From positions 1 through 64,000 of the forward strand of contig JAYRMR010000010.1 of the NCBI GenBank assembly GCA_041912595.1: 64,000 nucleotides of DNA, read 5' to 3'. The DNA comes from Roseateles_B sp041912595 (lineage in GTDB: Bacteria > Pseudomonadota > Gammaproteobacteria > Burkholderiales > Burkholderiaceae_C). Positions within the stretch are counted from its first letter, which is position 1. Each line of letters begins with the position of its first letter. The translations under genes were made by a program, and so were the position numbers. Positions 23,428 through 32,647 of the stretch are shown one piece after another. Under the pieces are notes generated by a model. That model saw only the letters and a list, made by a program, of their open reading frames with translations. It was not told the origin of the DNA and did no database searches.

Positions 23428-25209
23428 CTACTTCAGGCTCAGCGTGACCCCCGAGAACGCCGTGTAGGCATACAGGCCCACGTAGACCACATCGCCCGCG
23501 GCCACGGCCAGCGTGCAGGTCTCGGCCGTGGTGCTGCCCCAGGAGCGGCAGCCGTAGCTGCTGGTCGTGGGCGCGGCGCCCTTGCGCAGGTAGAGGTCGG
23601 CATCGCCGCTGCCGCCGCCACTGGTGAAGGTGACGCTGCTCACGCCGGCCGGCACGGTGTAGGTGTAGCTCAGCCAGGCGCCCTTGGCCGCCGCGAGATT
23701 GGTCTTGGGGAAGCCGCTGCCCGTGCCCGTCACGCTCACGCTGGCGGACTTGCTCGCGCTCGCGCCCTGGTCGTCGGTGACGGTCAGGCTGACGGTGTAG
23801 CTGCCGGCGGCCGCATAGGTGCGGGCGGGCTGCAGGCCGCTGCCGGTACTGCCGTCACCGAAGTTCCAGGCGTAGCTGACGATGCTGCCGTCGGCGTCGC
23901 TCGAGCCCGCGCCCGAGAAGGTGCAGGTCAGGCCCGTGCAGCTGCTGGTGAAGCTGGCAACGGGCGGCGTGTTGGTGCCGCCGCCGCTGTCGCCGTTCGG
24001 GACCTGGTTGTTGAAGTGCGTCGCCACCTGGGGCCAGATCTTGCTGATCTTCACGCCCTGGTTGGTGCAGCCGCCGAAGTGGTGCAGGGCCAGGGCCTTG
24101 TGGCTGCTGCCGGCGATCACGGGCGAGCCGGACGAGCCGCCCTCGGTGTCGCAGTAGTAGGCCACGTCGGTGCCCGTGCCGTTGCCATTGGCATTGGCGT
24201 TGTTGATCTTGCAGTTGCCGCCGCCGTCCTGGTCGCTCGTGACGGCCAGCTGCTTGGGGCTGCCGCCGCCGTGCTGGGCGATGTAGATCGTCTCGTTAAG
24301 CACCGGGTCGCGCACCTCCAGGCCGAGGTAGCCGAAGCTGGCGACGTTGGCGAAGTTGTTGATCGTGAAGAGCGTGTAGTCCAGCGTGGCGTCGGTCTTG
24401 AGCAGCGTGCCGCCGGTCACCTTGGTCACCGTGGCGAGCGTGCTGCCGCCGCAGGTGGTGTACTGGTAGTTGAACCAGACCTCGGTGTTGGTGAGCGTCG
24501 ACTGGTCCGCGAAGCAGTGGTTGTTGGTGAACATGCGGTTGTCCGGGCCCACGCGCCAGCCGGTGCACAGGCTGCTGCCCGCCATCAGCAGGCGCGCCAC
24601 GGGGCGGGTGCGGTCCACCTGCGTCGGGTAGGTGCTGGCGAAGCAGGCGGGCGCCTTGCGCTCGTCGGTCCCGCAGACGGACAGCGTCGTGCGTTCCGCC
24701 TCGGCCGCCGCGGCCATGCGGCCCGCATGGAACTGGTCGATGCGCAGGGCGTTCGACGCGCCCCAGGCCACGCCCGCCGGCAGCACGAGCGTCACCGTGG
24801 CGCTCTCGCCGAAGACCGAGAGCGCCGCGAAGCGCGTCACGCCATCCTCGCCCTGACCGCGGTCGAAGGTGCGATTGGCCGCGGAGGCCTCGGGCAGGGC
24901 GTCGTAGCGGTGCACCTCGCGGCCATCGGCCGAGGCCACCAGCACATGCGCCCCGGCGGGCAGGCGGAAGTCCGCGAAGTGCACCTTGACGAAGTCCGCG
25001 CCGGCCGCGCGGACCTGCTGGCTGATGCGGCGTTCGCTGGTGCCCAGGGCCTGGCGCGGATCGACGCTGAAGCGCAGGTCCGCGGCAACGGGCTGCGCCA
25101 CGGTCACGGGCCTGGGGGACGCGGGAGAGCCGGTGCCGCCGGACTGGGCCAGCGTCAGGACCGGCAGGGCGGCGAGCAGGCAGGCGACGAGAGGTCGGGT
25201 CAGGGTCAT
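23428..25209 (-). CDS. Secreted trypsin-like serine protease with PKD and pre-peptidase C-terminal domains
   Basis: A 593-residue exoenzyme. The signal peptide is residues 1-21 (cleavage near LAQS). The propeptide-like N-terminal part runs to about 175. The S1-type catalytic domain shows NNHCF (His231), TLDYTL (Asp277) and EGGSSGSP (Ser360), with many cysteines, like lysyl endopeptidase/Achromobacter protease I relatives. A PKD beta-domain (about 415-500, VASFTSSC...YAWNFGDGS) and a PPC domain (about 505-593, DADLYLRKG) follow; both are typical of secreted hydrolases and are often removed. GAGGAC stands 7 bp before the ATG. It is a single-gene unit, probably type II secreted. Confidence 0.9.
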   Translation of the reverse strand: MTLTRPLVACLLAALPVLTLAQSGGTGSPASPRPVTVAQPVAADLRFSVDPRQALGTSERRISQQVRAAGADFVKVHFADFRLPAGAHVLVASADGREVHRYDALPEASAANRTFDRGQGEDGVTRFAALSVFGESATVTLVLPAGVAWGASNALRIDQFHAGRMAAAAEAERTTLSVCGTDERKAPACFASTYPTQVDRTRPVARLLMAGSSLCTGWRVGPDNRMFTNNHCFADQSTLTNTEVWFNYQYTTCGGSTLATVTKVTGGTLLKTDATLDYTLFTINNFANVASFGYLGLEVRDPVLNETIYIAQHGGGSPKQLAVTSDQDGGGNCKINNANANGNGTGTDVAYYCDTEGGSSGSPVIAGSSHKALALHHFGGCTNQGVKISKIWPQVATHFNNQVPNGDSGGGTNTPPVASFTSSCTGLTCTFSGAGSSDADGSIVSYAWNFGDGSTGSGLQPARTYAAAGSYTVSLTVTDDQGASASKSASVSVTGTGSGFPKTNLAAAKGAWLSYTYTVPAGVSSVTFTSGGGSGDADLYLRKGAAPTTSSYGCRSWGSTTAETCTLAVAAGDVVYVGLYAYTAFSGVTLSLK

Positions 25210-25333
25210 GGTGTCCTCGATGCGTTGAAGTGGACGGGATGAGGTACAGCGGGGCCATGATCGCGAAGGCCCCCGGCTTGCGTAGCTGCAAGTCCTGACA
25301 GTCCCGCGCCGGCCATCACCTATGCTTGCAGCC

Positions 25334-25921
25334 ATGCTCAGCCCCGCCGCGTCCCGCCTCGCCCCGTCCGCCGCCACCGGCCTGCCGCCGGCGCTCGAGA
25401 TCCGCCTGATGCGCGAGGGCGACCTCACGGCCTACAAGGCCCTGCGCGACGCCATGCTGGCGCAGCACGAGGAGGCCTTCACCTCGGACGCCCCCGCCGA
25501 ACGCGGCCGGGACGCCGAGACCTACCGCAGCCGCCTCACCGGCGCCGGGTCCTGCCTCTTCACGCTGCTGGCCTGGGACGGCCCGCAGCTGCTGGGCGCC
25601 CTCTCCGCGGAGCGCGACGGCCGGGCCAAGATCCGCCACATCACCCATGTCGTCGGGATGATGGTGGCGGACGCCGCGCAGGGGCGGGGCATCGGCCGCG
25701 CCCTCATGCAGGCCGCACTCGCCCTGCTGAGCCAGGACGAGGTCCTGCAGCTGGTCACCCTCAGCGTCACCCGCAGCAACACGGCGGCGCGCCGGCTTTA
25801 CGAGCACTGCGGCTTCACCCGCTACGGCCGGCTGGAGGGCGCCATCGTCCTGCCCGACGGCCGCGTGCTGGACAAGGACCTCATGGTCCACCGCCTGCGC
25901 CCGCCCGGCCCGGCGGCCTGA
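25334..25921 (+). CDS. GNAT-family N-acetyltransferase
   Basis: A 195-residue GNAT enzyme. EIRLMREGDLTAYKALRD opens the fold, VVGMMVADAAQGRGIGRALMQAAL is the acetyl-CoA-binding motif A (QGRGIG), and SVTRSNTAARRLYEHCGFTRYGR is motif B. It most resembles uncharacterised amino-acid or antibiotic-type acetyltransferases. An in-frame ATG at 25322 is also possible, but a TATGCT box there looks more like a -10 element. It is divergent from the protease gene, with a 125-bp gap. Substrate unknown. Confidence 0.85.
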   Translation: MLSPAASRLAPSAATGLPPALEIRLMREGDLTAYKALRDAMLAQHEEAFTSDAPAERGRDAETYRSRLTGAGSCLFTLLAWDGPQLLGALSAERDGRAKIRHITHVVGMMVADAAQGRGIGRALMQAALALLSQDEVLQLVTLSVTRSNTAARRLYEHCGFTRYGRLEGAIVLPDGRVLDKDLMVHRLRPPGPAA

Positions 25922-25944
25922 TCGCTGGCCTGATCGCCGGCCCA

Positions 25945-25959
25945 GGCAAGACCTGACCC
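25945..25959 (+). repeat. Dispersed 14-bp motif, copy 2 (intergenic)
   Basis: GGCAAGACCTGACCC, the reverse complement of the motif in fdhD, 25 bp after the stop of the GNAT gene. This is the only fully intergenic copy. Confidence 0.6.
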
Positions 25960-26087
25960 ATGGGCGAGGGCCGCCCCGGCCCCCGTAGTCGCCCCGATCC
26001 CACCGGCGCCTGCACAGGCGATGATCCCGGCTTCCGAGGCCCGCCCGTCCGCGGCGGGCCCTCCACTGCCAACAAGGAAGCCGTGCC

Positions 26088-28091
26088 ATGAGCTCGTCTC
26101 AGACGCCCACGACCCACCCCGCCATCCCGCTCGGGAGCGAACTGACCCTGCGCGGCATCGTGCTGGGCATCCTCATCACCCTGGTCTTCACGGCCGCGAA
26201 CGTCTACTTCGGCCTGAAGGCCGGCCTGACCTTCGCGACGTCCATCCCCGCCGCGGTCATCTCGATGGCCCTGCTGCGCAAGTTCGCCGGCAACTCGATC
26301 GGCGAGACCAACATCGTGCAGACCATCGCCTCCTCGGCGGGCACGCTGTCCTCCATCATCTTCGTGCTGCCGGGCCTCGTGATGCTGGGCTGGTGGACGG
26401 GCTTCCCCTACTGGGTCTCCGTCACCATCTGCGCGCTGGGCGGCGTGCTGGGCGTGATGTACTCCATCCCGCTGCGCCGCGCCCTGGTCACCAACTCGCC
26501 GCTGCCCTACCCCGAGGGCGTGGCCTGCGCCGAGGTGCTCAAGGTCGGCCATGCCGAGGACGAGGCCGCCGGTGAGAGCAGCCGCCAGGGCCTGCGCGCC
26601 ATCGTGATGGGCGCCCTCGTCTCGGCCGGCTTCGCGGTGGTGATCGCCACCAAGGTCTTCGCCGACAAGATCGCCGACTACTTCCGGCTGCCGAACAACC
26701 CCAACAGCGCCACCGGCTTTGACTTCAACCTCAGCTTCGCCCTGCTGGCCGTCGGCCACCTGGTCGGCCTGTGGGTGGGCCTGGCCATCCTGATCGGCGC
26801 GCTGATCGCCTGGGCCGGCGCGGTGCCCTACCTCACCGGCCTCGTGGAATCGTCCGGCCCGGCGCAGGAGATCGCCCGTGCCGTCTGGAGCAAGCAGGTG
26901 CGCTTCCTCGGCGCCGGCGCCATCGGCGTCGCCGCCCTGTGGACGCTCGTGAAGCTGGCCCGCCCGGTCTTCGACGGCCTGCATGGCGCCCTGATGGCCA
27001 ACAAGGTCCGCAAGGCCGGCCAGGCCGCGAGCCTGCCCCGCACCGAGCGTGACATCCCCATCGGCACCGTCGGCCTGATCACTGCCGCCTGCCTGGTGCC
27101 CATCGGCTTCATGCTGGCCCACTTCATCGGCACCGCCGGCCTGGGCGACCACCTCGCGCTGCTGGTGGTCGGCGGCCTCGTCTACATCGTGCTGATGAGC
27201 TTCTTCGTGGCCGCCGTGTGCGGCTACATGGCCGGTCTGATCGGCTCGTCCAACAGCCCGCTGTCGGGCGTGGGCATCCTCGTGGTGCTGGGCATCGCGC
27301 TGATCCTCGCCTTCACCGTCAAGCCCCTGCTGCCGCCCACCGCGGGCCAGGCGCTCGTGGCTTTCGCGCTCTTCGTGACGGCCGTGGTGTTCGCCGTGGC
27401 GACGATCTCGAACGACAACCTGCAGGACCTGAAGACCGGCCAGCTGGTGGACGCCACGCCCTGGCGCCAGCAGGTCGCGCTGATCATCGGCGTGCTGGCC
27501 GGCGCCGTGGTGATTCCGCCGGTGCTGGACCTGCTGAACAAGGCCTACGGCTTTGCCGGCGCGCCCGGCGCCAACCCGGCCACCGCCCTGGCCGCCCCGC
27601 AGGCCGCACTGATCTCCGCCCTGGCCAAGGGCGTGATCCAGGGCGATCTGAACTGGAACCTGATCGGCATCGGCGCCCTGATCGGCGTGACGGCCATCCT
27701 GGTGGACGAGTTCCTCAAGCGTGCCAGCAGCGGCAAGGTCTACCTCCCGCCCCTGGCCATCGGCCTGGGCATCTACCTGCCGCTCAACAGCACGCTGATG
27801 ATCGTGGTGGGCGCCATCGCCGGCTGGCTCTTCGACCGCCGCGCCGAGCGCAGCGCCAAGCCCGAGCCCACCAAGCAGCTGGGCGTGCTGCTGGCCTCCG
27901 GCATGATCGTGGGCGAGAGCCTGATCGGCGTGATCCTGGCCGCCATCGTCGTGTTCTCCGGCCAGGGCGAGCCCCTGGCGCTGGTGGGCGAGCACTTCGA
28001 GACCACCGCCAAGTGGCTCGGCGGCCTGGCCTTCGCGGGTCTGGGCGTGCTGATGTACCGCCGCCTGCTGGGCATGAACGCCAAGGCCTGA
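26088..28091 (+). CDS. OPT-family oligopeptide transporter
   Basis: A 667-residue polytopic membrane protein (about 15 segments) of the OPT family. Family features include VFTAANVYFGLKAGLTFATSIPAAVISM near the N-terminus, GNSIGETNIVQTIASSAG, and LPYPEGVACAEVLK around 145. Bacterial OPT members move oligopeptides or metal-chelate compounds by proton symport. It is monocistronic, followed closely by a strong terminator. The ribosome site is weak (AAGGAAGCCGTGCC before the ATG). Confidence 0.92.
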   Translation: MSSSQTPTTHPAIPLGSELTLRGIVLGILITLVFTAANVYFGLKAGLTFATSIPAAVISMALLRKFAGNSIGETNIVQTIASSAGTLSSIIFVLPGLVMLGWWTGFPYWVSVTICALGGVLGVMYSIPLRRALVTNSPLPYPEGVACAEVLKVGHAEDEAAGESSRQGLRAIVMGALVSAGFAVVIATKVFADKIADYFRLPNNPNSATGFDFNLSFALLAVGHLVGLWVGLAILIGALIAWAGAVPYLTGLVESSGPAQEIARAVWSKQVRFLGAGAIGVAALWTLVKLARPVFDGLHGALMANKVRKAGQAASLPRTERDIPIGTVGLITAACLVPIGFMLAHFIGTAGLGDHLALLVVGGLVYIVLMSFFVAAVCGYMAGLIGSSNSPLSGVGILVVLGIALILAFTVKPLLPPTAGQALVAFALFVTAVVFAVATISNDNLQDLKTGQLVDATPWRQQVALIIGVLAGAVVIPPVLDLLNKAYGFAGAPGANPATALAAPQAALISALAKGVIQGDLNWNLIGIGALIGVTAILVDEFLKRASSGKVYLPPLAIGLGIYLPLNSTLMIVVGAIAGWLFDRRAERSAKPEPTKQLGVLLASGMIVGESLIGVILAAIVVFSGQGEPLALVGEHFETTAKWLGGLAFAGLGVLMYRRLLGMNAKA

Positions 28092-28112
28092 GGCCCGGGC
28101 CGTCACGGATGA

Positions 28113-28137
28113 GGGCGCCCCGCGGGGCGCCCTTTTT
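28113..28137 (+). terminator. Rho-independent terminator of the OPT gene
   Basis: A perfect 9-bp GC stem (28113-28121 with 28124-28132) is followed by TTTTT (28133-28137), 21 bp after the OPT stop codon. It is the clearest intrinsic terminator in the window and also separates the transporter from the convergent VOC gene. Confidence 0.88.
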
Positions 28138-28165
28138 CATGCGTTGACGGGTCAGTTGAGGCGGC

Positions 28166-28573
28166 TCAGGCGCCCGGCATCGCCGCCGGATCCATCCACA
28201 GCGCCGCCCACAGGTGGCCGTCCGGATCGGCCAGGTCCCGGGTGACCATGAAGCCGTGATCCTCCATCGGGTTCACGTCCGCCTGCCCGCCATGGGCCGC
28301 CGCGGCCGCGTTCATGGCGTCGACGGCTTCACGGCTCTCCAGCAGGAGCGAGTGCATGTGGTCGCTGCTGCCGGCCGGCGGGAAGGGCCGCGAGGTGAAG
28401 GTGCGCCACTTCGCGTGCGAGACGAGCATGACCATGATGGCCTCGCTCCAGACCATGCAGGACCCGTTATCGTCGCTCATCTGCGGATTGCGGGTGAAGC
28501 CGAGGGCCTCGTAGAAGGTGGTGGACCGCGCGACGTCGGCCACGGGCAGGCTGATGAAGATCGACTTGGGCAT
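28166..28573 (-). CDS. VOC-superfamily (glyoxalase-like) protein
   Basis: A 135-residue protein of the vicinal oxygen chelate fold. FISLPVADVARSTTFYEALGF opens the first beta-alpha-beta-beta-beta module, and MVTRDLADPDGHLWAALWMD closes the second with its metal-binding pattern (D-P-D-G-H). It resembles the extradiol-dioxygenase-like/PhnB-type small VOC proteins of unknown substrate. AAGGAGCC lies 8 bp before the ATG at 28573. It is a single gene, convergent with the OPT gene. Confidence 0.87.
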   Translation of the reverse strand: MPKSIFISLPVADVARSTTFYEALGFTRNPQMSDDNGSCMVWSEAIMVMLVSHAKWRTFTSRPFPPAGSSDHMHSLLLESREAVDAMNAAAAAHGGQADVNPMEDHGFMVTRDLADPDGHLWAALWMDPAAMPGA

Positions 28574-28718
28574 GAAAGGCTCCTTGGGTGGATGAGGCCC
28601 GACGGGGGCCACACCGGTACGACGATCGGCGGGCGACGGATTCGACAGCCCCTGCCGCGCCAATGCTAGATTCCGCCGGGCCCGCCGGGCCTCCCGACAT
28701 ACCCACCAGGACCGACGC

Positions 28719-29696
28719 ATGATCGTCCCCGATTTCTGGGCGGAAGCCCGCCGACAGCATCGCGCCGCAGGCCGCCAGACCACCGTCCGCCGCTTCGGCT
28801 GGTCCGAACGCAGCCAGGCCGACGCCCAGGCCATGGCCGAGCGCCGTGCCGAGGAGGCGCTGCAGCTGATCCTGGCCGGCCAGCCGCTGGCGCGACGCGA
28901 GCGCCGCACGGCCTACAACGGCGCCGAGGGCGTGCCGATCCGCGAGGAGGTGCTGGCCCGGCAGGGCGCGAGCGTCATCACCCGCAATGCCTACGGGGCC
29001 CGCTGCCTCAACACGCCGTCGGCGCTCTTTGCCGACATCGACTTCACCGACGCCCCCCGCGGCCGAGTCACGCTGGCCCTCATCGCGTTGATGACGCTGG
29101 TGAGCGTGGCCGTCGGCGTTGTGGCCGGGGGACGGTTCGGCGTCGGCCTGTGGCTGCTGTCGCTCGTGAGCGCCAGCGCCGTCGTCCGCGGGCTCCAGCG
29201 CCTGCGCGTGATGGCCGGCGGCGGGCACGAGCGCCTCGCCCTGCAGCGCGTCGAGCGCTTCCTGGCCGCCCATCCGGCGTGGAATCTGCGCGTCTACCGC
29301 ACGCCGGGCGGCCTGCGCCTGCTGGCGACCCATGCGCCCTTCGAAGCCACTTCGCCCGAGGTGGCCGCCTTCTTCAGCGCCGTCGGCACCGACCCGCTCT
29401 ATGCGCGCATGTGCCGCCACCAGCGCTGCTTCCGCGCCCGGCTCAGTGCCAAGCCCTGGCGCGTCGGCATGGGTGCGCATCTGCGACCCCGGCCGGGCGT
29501 GTGGCCGGTCGATCCGGCCCGGCTGCCGCTGCGCGAGCAATGGGTCGCGGCCTACGAGCGGGCCGCCGCCAGCGTCGCGTCCTGCCGCTTCCAGGCCTCG
29601 ATGGGATCGGGCGCGGTGCATCCCGAGATCCGCGACGTCATCGAGCTGCATGACCGGGAGTCGCGCGCCACCGGGCCGGCCCTGGCCATCGCCTGA
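28719..29696 (+). CDS. Hypothetical membrane protein with central two-helix region
   Basis: A 325-residue protein of unrecognised family. The N-terminal 100 residues are charged (SERSQADAQAMAERRAEEAL and NAYGARCLNTPSALFADIDF). Two hydrophobic segments follow (about 116-152), then a cytoplasmic C-terminal domain with RVYRTPGGLRLLATHAPF, CRHQRCFRARLSAKPWR and a final stretch MGSGAVHPEIRDVIELHD. Homologous proteins of this layout occur widely in proteobacteria as conserved hypotheticals. It sits next to the caspase locus on the plus strand. Confidence 0.72.
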   Translation: MIVPDFWAEARRQHRAAGRQTTVRRFGWSERSQADAQAMAERRAEEALQLILAGQPLARRERRTAYNGAEGVPIREEVLARQGASVITRNAYGARCLNTPSALFADIDFTDAPRGRVTLALIALMTLVSVAVGVVAGGRFGVGLWLLSLVSASAVVRGLQRLRVMAGGGHERLALQRVERFLAAHPAWNLRVYRTPGGLRLLATHAPFEATSPEVAAFFSAVGTDPLYARMCRHQRCFRARLSAKPWRVGMGAHLRPRPGVWPVDPARLPLREQWVAAYERAAASVASCRFQASMGSGAVHPEIRDVIELHDRESRATGPALAIA

Positions 29697-29718
29697 GGGC
29701 GCGCGCCCGGCGCGAAGC

Positions 29719-30483
29719 TCAGGTCAGCAGGCCGGCGACGTAGCCGAGCTGGAACTCCCGCACCTTCTTGCGAATGGGCTCCCGCAGATCCTTCTGGGCC
29801 TCCATATTGATGGACGCCTTGCCCTCGTTCTTGCGGAACGTGGCCTCGGTCTTCTTGACCTTGAAGAAGAGCACCTGCGTCACCGTCTTCTCGGCCTTCA
29901 GCGCGAAGGCCAGCATCGTCACGAGCACCCCGCCCTTGGCGTCCGGCTCGGCCACGGAGATCTGGAAGCGGCCGGCCTTCGAGTGCTGGGTCTCGCGATT
30001 GAAGATGGTGATCCAGCCGGCGTTCGAGCCCACGTCCTTGAGCGCATTGAGCGTGGCCGTCACCACGGCCAGTGCGGCCGGCGCCGGGCCCAGCGCCGCG
30101 GTCGCGAACTCCAGGATCTTCTCGTGCACCTCGAAGCCCTCGCCGGACTCCGCGTACTCCACGAAGCCGTTGTCCTGGACGGTCCAGCCGATCGACTGCA
30201 GCACCTCGAAGTAGTCCTCGAACCAGCTCAGGACGTCCTCCTTGTCGGGATTCTTCTGGTTGGCCACCAGCTGGGCCAGCAGCGCGGAGTCGGACAGCGC
30301 GCTGCGCACCTCGCCCTCGACGCCGGCCACGAAGGCCATGACGTCGGAGCCCACCACCACCGTCTGCGGCTTGGTGGACTCGAAGAACACCGCCGTGGAA
30401 TCCTGCTCCGCGACACCGGCCGGCCGCCCCGGCAAGGCGGCCGCGGCGACAAAGGCGCGTGCCTGCTTGAGATCGAACGTCAT
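29719..30483 (-). CDS. Hypothetical protein divergent from the caspase gene (possible partner)
   Basis: A 254-residue soluble protein without signal peptide or membrane segments. It begins MTFDLKQARAFVAAAA and contains DVLSWFEDYFEVLQSIGWTVQDNGFVEY, an alanine-rich helix and a lysine-rich C-terminal part (FFKVKKTEATFRKNEGKASI). I do not recognise the family. Its ATG is only 110 bp from the caspase gene ATG, head to head, so the two share a promoter region and may be functionally linked. The segment KDVGSNAGWITIFNRETQ suggests a beta-sandwich but no enzyme motif is seen. Confidence 0.65.
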   Translation of the reverse strand: MTFDLKQARAFVAAAALPGRPAGVAEQDSTAVFFESTKPQTVVVGSDVMAFVAGVEGEVRSALSDSALLAQLVANQKNPDKEDVLSWFEDYFEVLQSIGWTVQDNGFVEYAESGEGFEVHEKILEFATAALGPAPAALAVVTATLNALKDVGSNAGWITIFNRETQHSKAGRFQISVAEPDAKGGVLVTMLAFALKAEKTVTQVLFFKVKKTEATFRKNEGKASINMEAQKDLREPIRKKVREFQLGYVAGLLT

Positions 30484-30495
30484 CGCGGCTCCCTG

Positions 30496-30525
30496 TTGGA
30501 TGTGACAAAGTGCTAACGCTATCAT
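30496..30525 (+). promoter_or_regulatory. Candidate sigma-70 promoter for the caspase gene
   Basis: TTGGAT (30496-30501), an 18-bp spacer and TATCAT (30520-30525) lie in the 109-bp divergent gap, about 65 bp before the caspase ATG. GAGGAG about 10 bp before that ATG is a good ribosome site. The prediction is by eye. Confidence 0.45.
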
Positions 30526-30592
30526 GGCGGGCACATTTTCCGGATGACGGTATCCCGCCGGCCTCCATGGACAAGCGAGCGAGGAGAGCGAC

Positions 30593-32647
30593 ATGGCACG
30601 CAGGGCCTGCCTGGCGATCGGCATCGGCGACGCCCCTCCGCTGACCTATCTGGGCGGCGCCGTCCGCGCGGCCGAGGCGCTGGGCGCCTGGGCGAAGAAG
30701 GCCGGCTACATCACGAAGGTCCTCACGGACAAGTCCCGTGCCGTGCGGCTCAAGGACATCGAGACGGCGCTCGCCAGCCTGCTCCCCGACGCCGAGGAAA
30801 CGGACCGCCTCATCATCAGCTTCGCCGGCCACGGGGTGCTCAACGGCCTCGAGGACCTGTGGCTGCTCTCCCAATGGCTGGACGAGAACGAGGCCATCTC
30901 CCTCAGCGCCATGCGGCACTTTCTTGCACGCTACAACCTGCGCCAGCTGGTGATCGTCTCCGATGCCTGCCGCAAGGCCTCCACCACGGCGGAGACGGGC
31001 TTGCTGACGCCCCACCCCGGCGTGCGCCGCGGCAAGCTCGCCGACCGCCGTCAGCAGACCGACCTCTTCCGGGCGACCTCCAGCTACGCAGCCGCCTTCA
31101 TGCTGCGCGGCAGTGCACAGGCGGACGACCGATGCCTGTTCTCGACCCTGCTCGTGGAGGCCCTCAGCGGTGGCGCGGCGGAGGCCTTCATGCAGCGCGA
31201 CGGCCGGCCGTGCCTCTTCAGCGATTCCCTTGCGACCTGGCTGGACACCGCGGTGCCGGCGCGCGCGAAGCAGTACGGCCTCGAGCTCGAGCCGGAGATC
31301 GAGCCCGGCCTGCGCTTTCCGGATGATCTCTATGTGGACGCGCTGCCCGCGAAGAAGCCGAAGCTGGCGCCGTGGCCCGACCCGGCCACGATCGCCTCCG
31401 TCGCCCTCGACAGCCGCCTGTCGGGCGGCCGGCTCACCCCGCCGCCCGGTGGCAGCTGGTCGACGCGTCAGGCGCCTCCGAAAAGGGCCGCCGAGGCGCC
31501 GGGTCCGCGGCGTGGCGCTCCCCTGCGCCCGCCCATCAAGGCCGTGGCGAAGCCACCGATGCCTCCTGGCATGCGCTTTTCCATGCGGCGCGGGCTCTCG
31601 CTGAACCTGCAAGGTGGCCCCGGAGCGAAGGGCGGCAGCCCGGCCGCGGCGGGAACCCGCCTCCAGACCGTGCTTCGCCGGGATCGGGAGACGGCCGCCC
31701 TTCAACGGACCGCTGCCGAGCAGATCGCCGCCGACGTCCGGGACGGCATTGCCGCCCAGGAACGCCCCACCCACTACGAGACCGCCGCGGGCTTTGCCGT
31801 GTCCGGCATGCCGGCACGCACGGCCTGGCTCGGCCCCGAGGCGCAGGCCGTGGACGACCGGGACCGCGTCTGGTGGCGGATCGTGCCGACCCGGCCCGAG
31901 CCGCCGTACTGGATCTACGGCCAGCTGGCGGCGCCGCTGCCGCTGCTGGTGGAGCTGGAGGATGGCCGCTGGGCGGGTGCGGCGGCGATGCCGCATTTCG
32001 TCGCCACCTTCGGGCTGGACGCGGCCGGTGTCTCCAGCCTGGTGTGCCGGCACATGCAGGAGCCCGATGCGCCCGCGTCCGAGCAGGCCATCGCCTACCG
32101 CGCCGCCGGCACGCTGAGCGCGGCGCAGCTGCTGACGCTGATCATCGAGCTCCGGGCGGCCAAGCATCAGGACCCCGTGCTGGGCGTGCTGGCCGCCTAT
32201 CTCCATGACCGGGCCGGCGACCTCGACAACGTGATCCGCACCGCCTGCTACTTCGTGCAGTTCGGCCAGCCCATTCCTTTCGACATCGCGCTGCTCGCCC
32301 GCCTCCCGGCCCGGCGCCGGCCGGACGGGCTGATCGAGGTCACCGTGCCCGCCGTCGCGGCCGCCCCCGCGCCCCGCGAGGGCAAGACCGCCCTGCCGGA
32401 CTACCTCCGCGCCGCCACCCCGGCCGTCACCGGCCTCGTCGCCGGCGCCTTCCCCTGGCTGCGCGAGGGCTGGTCCCTGCTCGACCGGGACGACGACTCC
32501 GGCCTCTACCCGCCCGAGCTCGCCTCGCTCACCCAGGCCCTCACCCCGGCGCTGTTCACCACCCTGAGCGCGGAAGGCGGACGGGCGTTGGTGGGGGTGT
32601 TGGAGCGGTGGGGCGCGGCAGGGGCCGCGGCCCATCTCCACCCATGA
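30593..32647 (+). CDS. Caspase-like (peptidase C14) protein with large C-terminal domain
   Basis: A 684-residue protein. Residues 1-250 fit a caspase/metacaspase p20-like fold: RLIISFAGHG gives catalytic His80 and LVIVSDACRKAS gives Cys126, each after a hydrophobic beta strand, with an activation-like loop between. A Pro/Arg-rich linker (about 260-345) joins a second domain of roughly 330 residues, with a coiled-coil-like start, WIYGQLAAPLPLLVELEDG and a helical repeat-like region (QLLTLIIELRAAKHQDPVLGVLAAYLHDRAGD). Bacterial caspases often serve in abortive anti-phage defence or programmed death with a sensor domain. It is ATGA-coupled to the next small gene. Confidence 0.85.
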   Translation: MARRACLAIGIGDAPPLTYLGGAVRAAEALGAWAKKAGYITKVLTDKSRAVRLKDIETALASLLPDAEETDRLIISFAGHGVLNGLEDLWLLSQWLDENEAISLSAMRHFLARYNLRQLVIVSDACRKASTTAETGLLTPHPGVRRGKLADRRQQTDLFRATSSYAAAFMLRGSAQADDRCLFSTLLVEALSGGAAEAFMQRDGRPCLFSDSLATWLDTAVPARAKQYGLELEPEIEPGLRFPDDLYVDALPAKKPKLAPWPDPATIASVALDSRLSGGRLTPPPGGSWSTRQAPPKRAAEAPGPRRGAPLRPPIKAVAKPPMPPGMRFSMRRGLSLNLQGGPGAKGGSPAAAGTRLQTVLRRDRETAALQRTAAEQIAADVRDGIAAQERPTHYETAAGFAVSGMPARTAWLGPEAQAVDDRDRVWWRIVPTRPEPPYWIYGQLAAPLPLLVELEDGRWAGAAAMPHFVATFGLDAAGVSSLVCRHMQEPDAPASEQAIAYRAAGTLSAAQLLTLIIELRAAKHQDPVLGVLAAYLHDRAGDLDNVIRTACYFVQFGQPIPFDIALLARLPARRRPDGLIEVTVPAVAAAPAPREGKTALPDYLRAATPAVTGLVAGAFPWLREGWSLLDRDDDSGLYPPELASLTQALTPALFTTLSAEGGRALVGVLERWGAAGAAAHLHP

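Noticed and set aside
29552..32641. A 1029-codon minus frame across the caspase locus
   Set aside because: It runs opposite to the caspase gene, whose catalytic motifs and ribosome site are convincing; the antisense protein has no recognisable domain.
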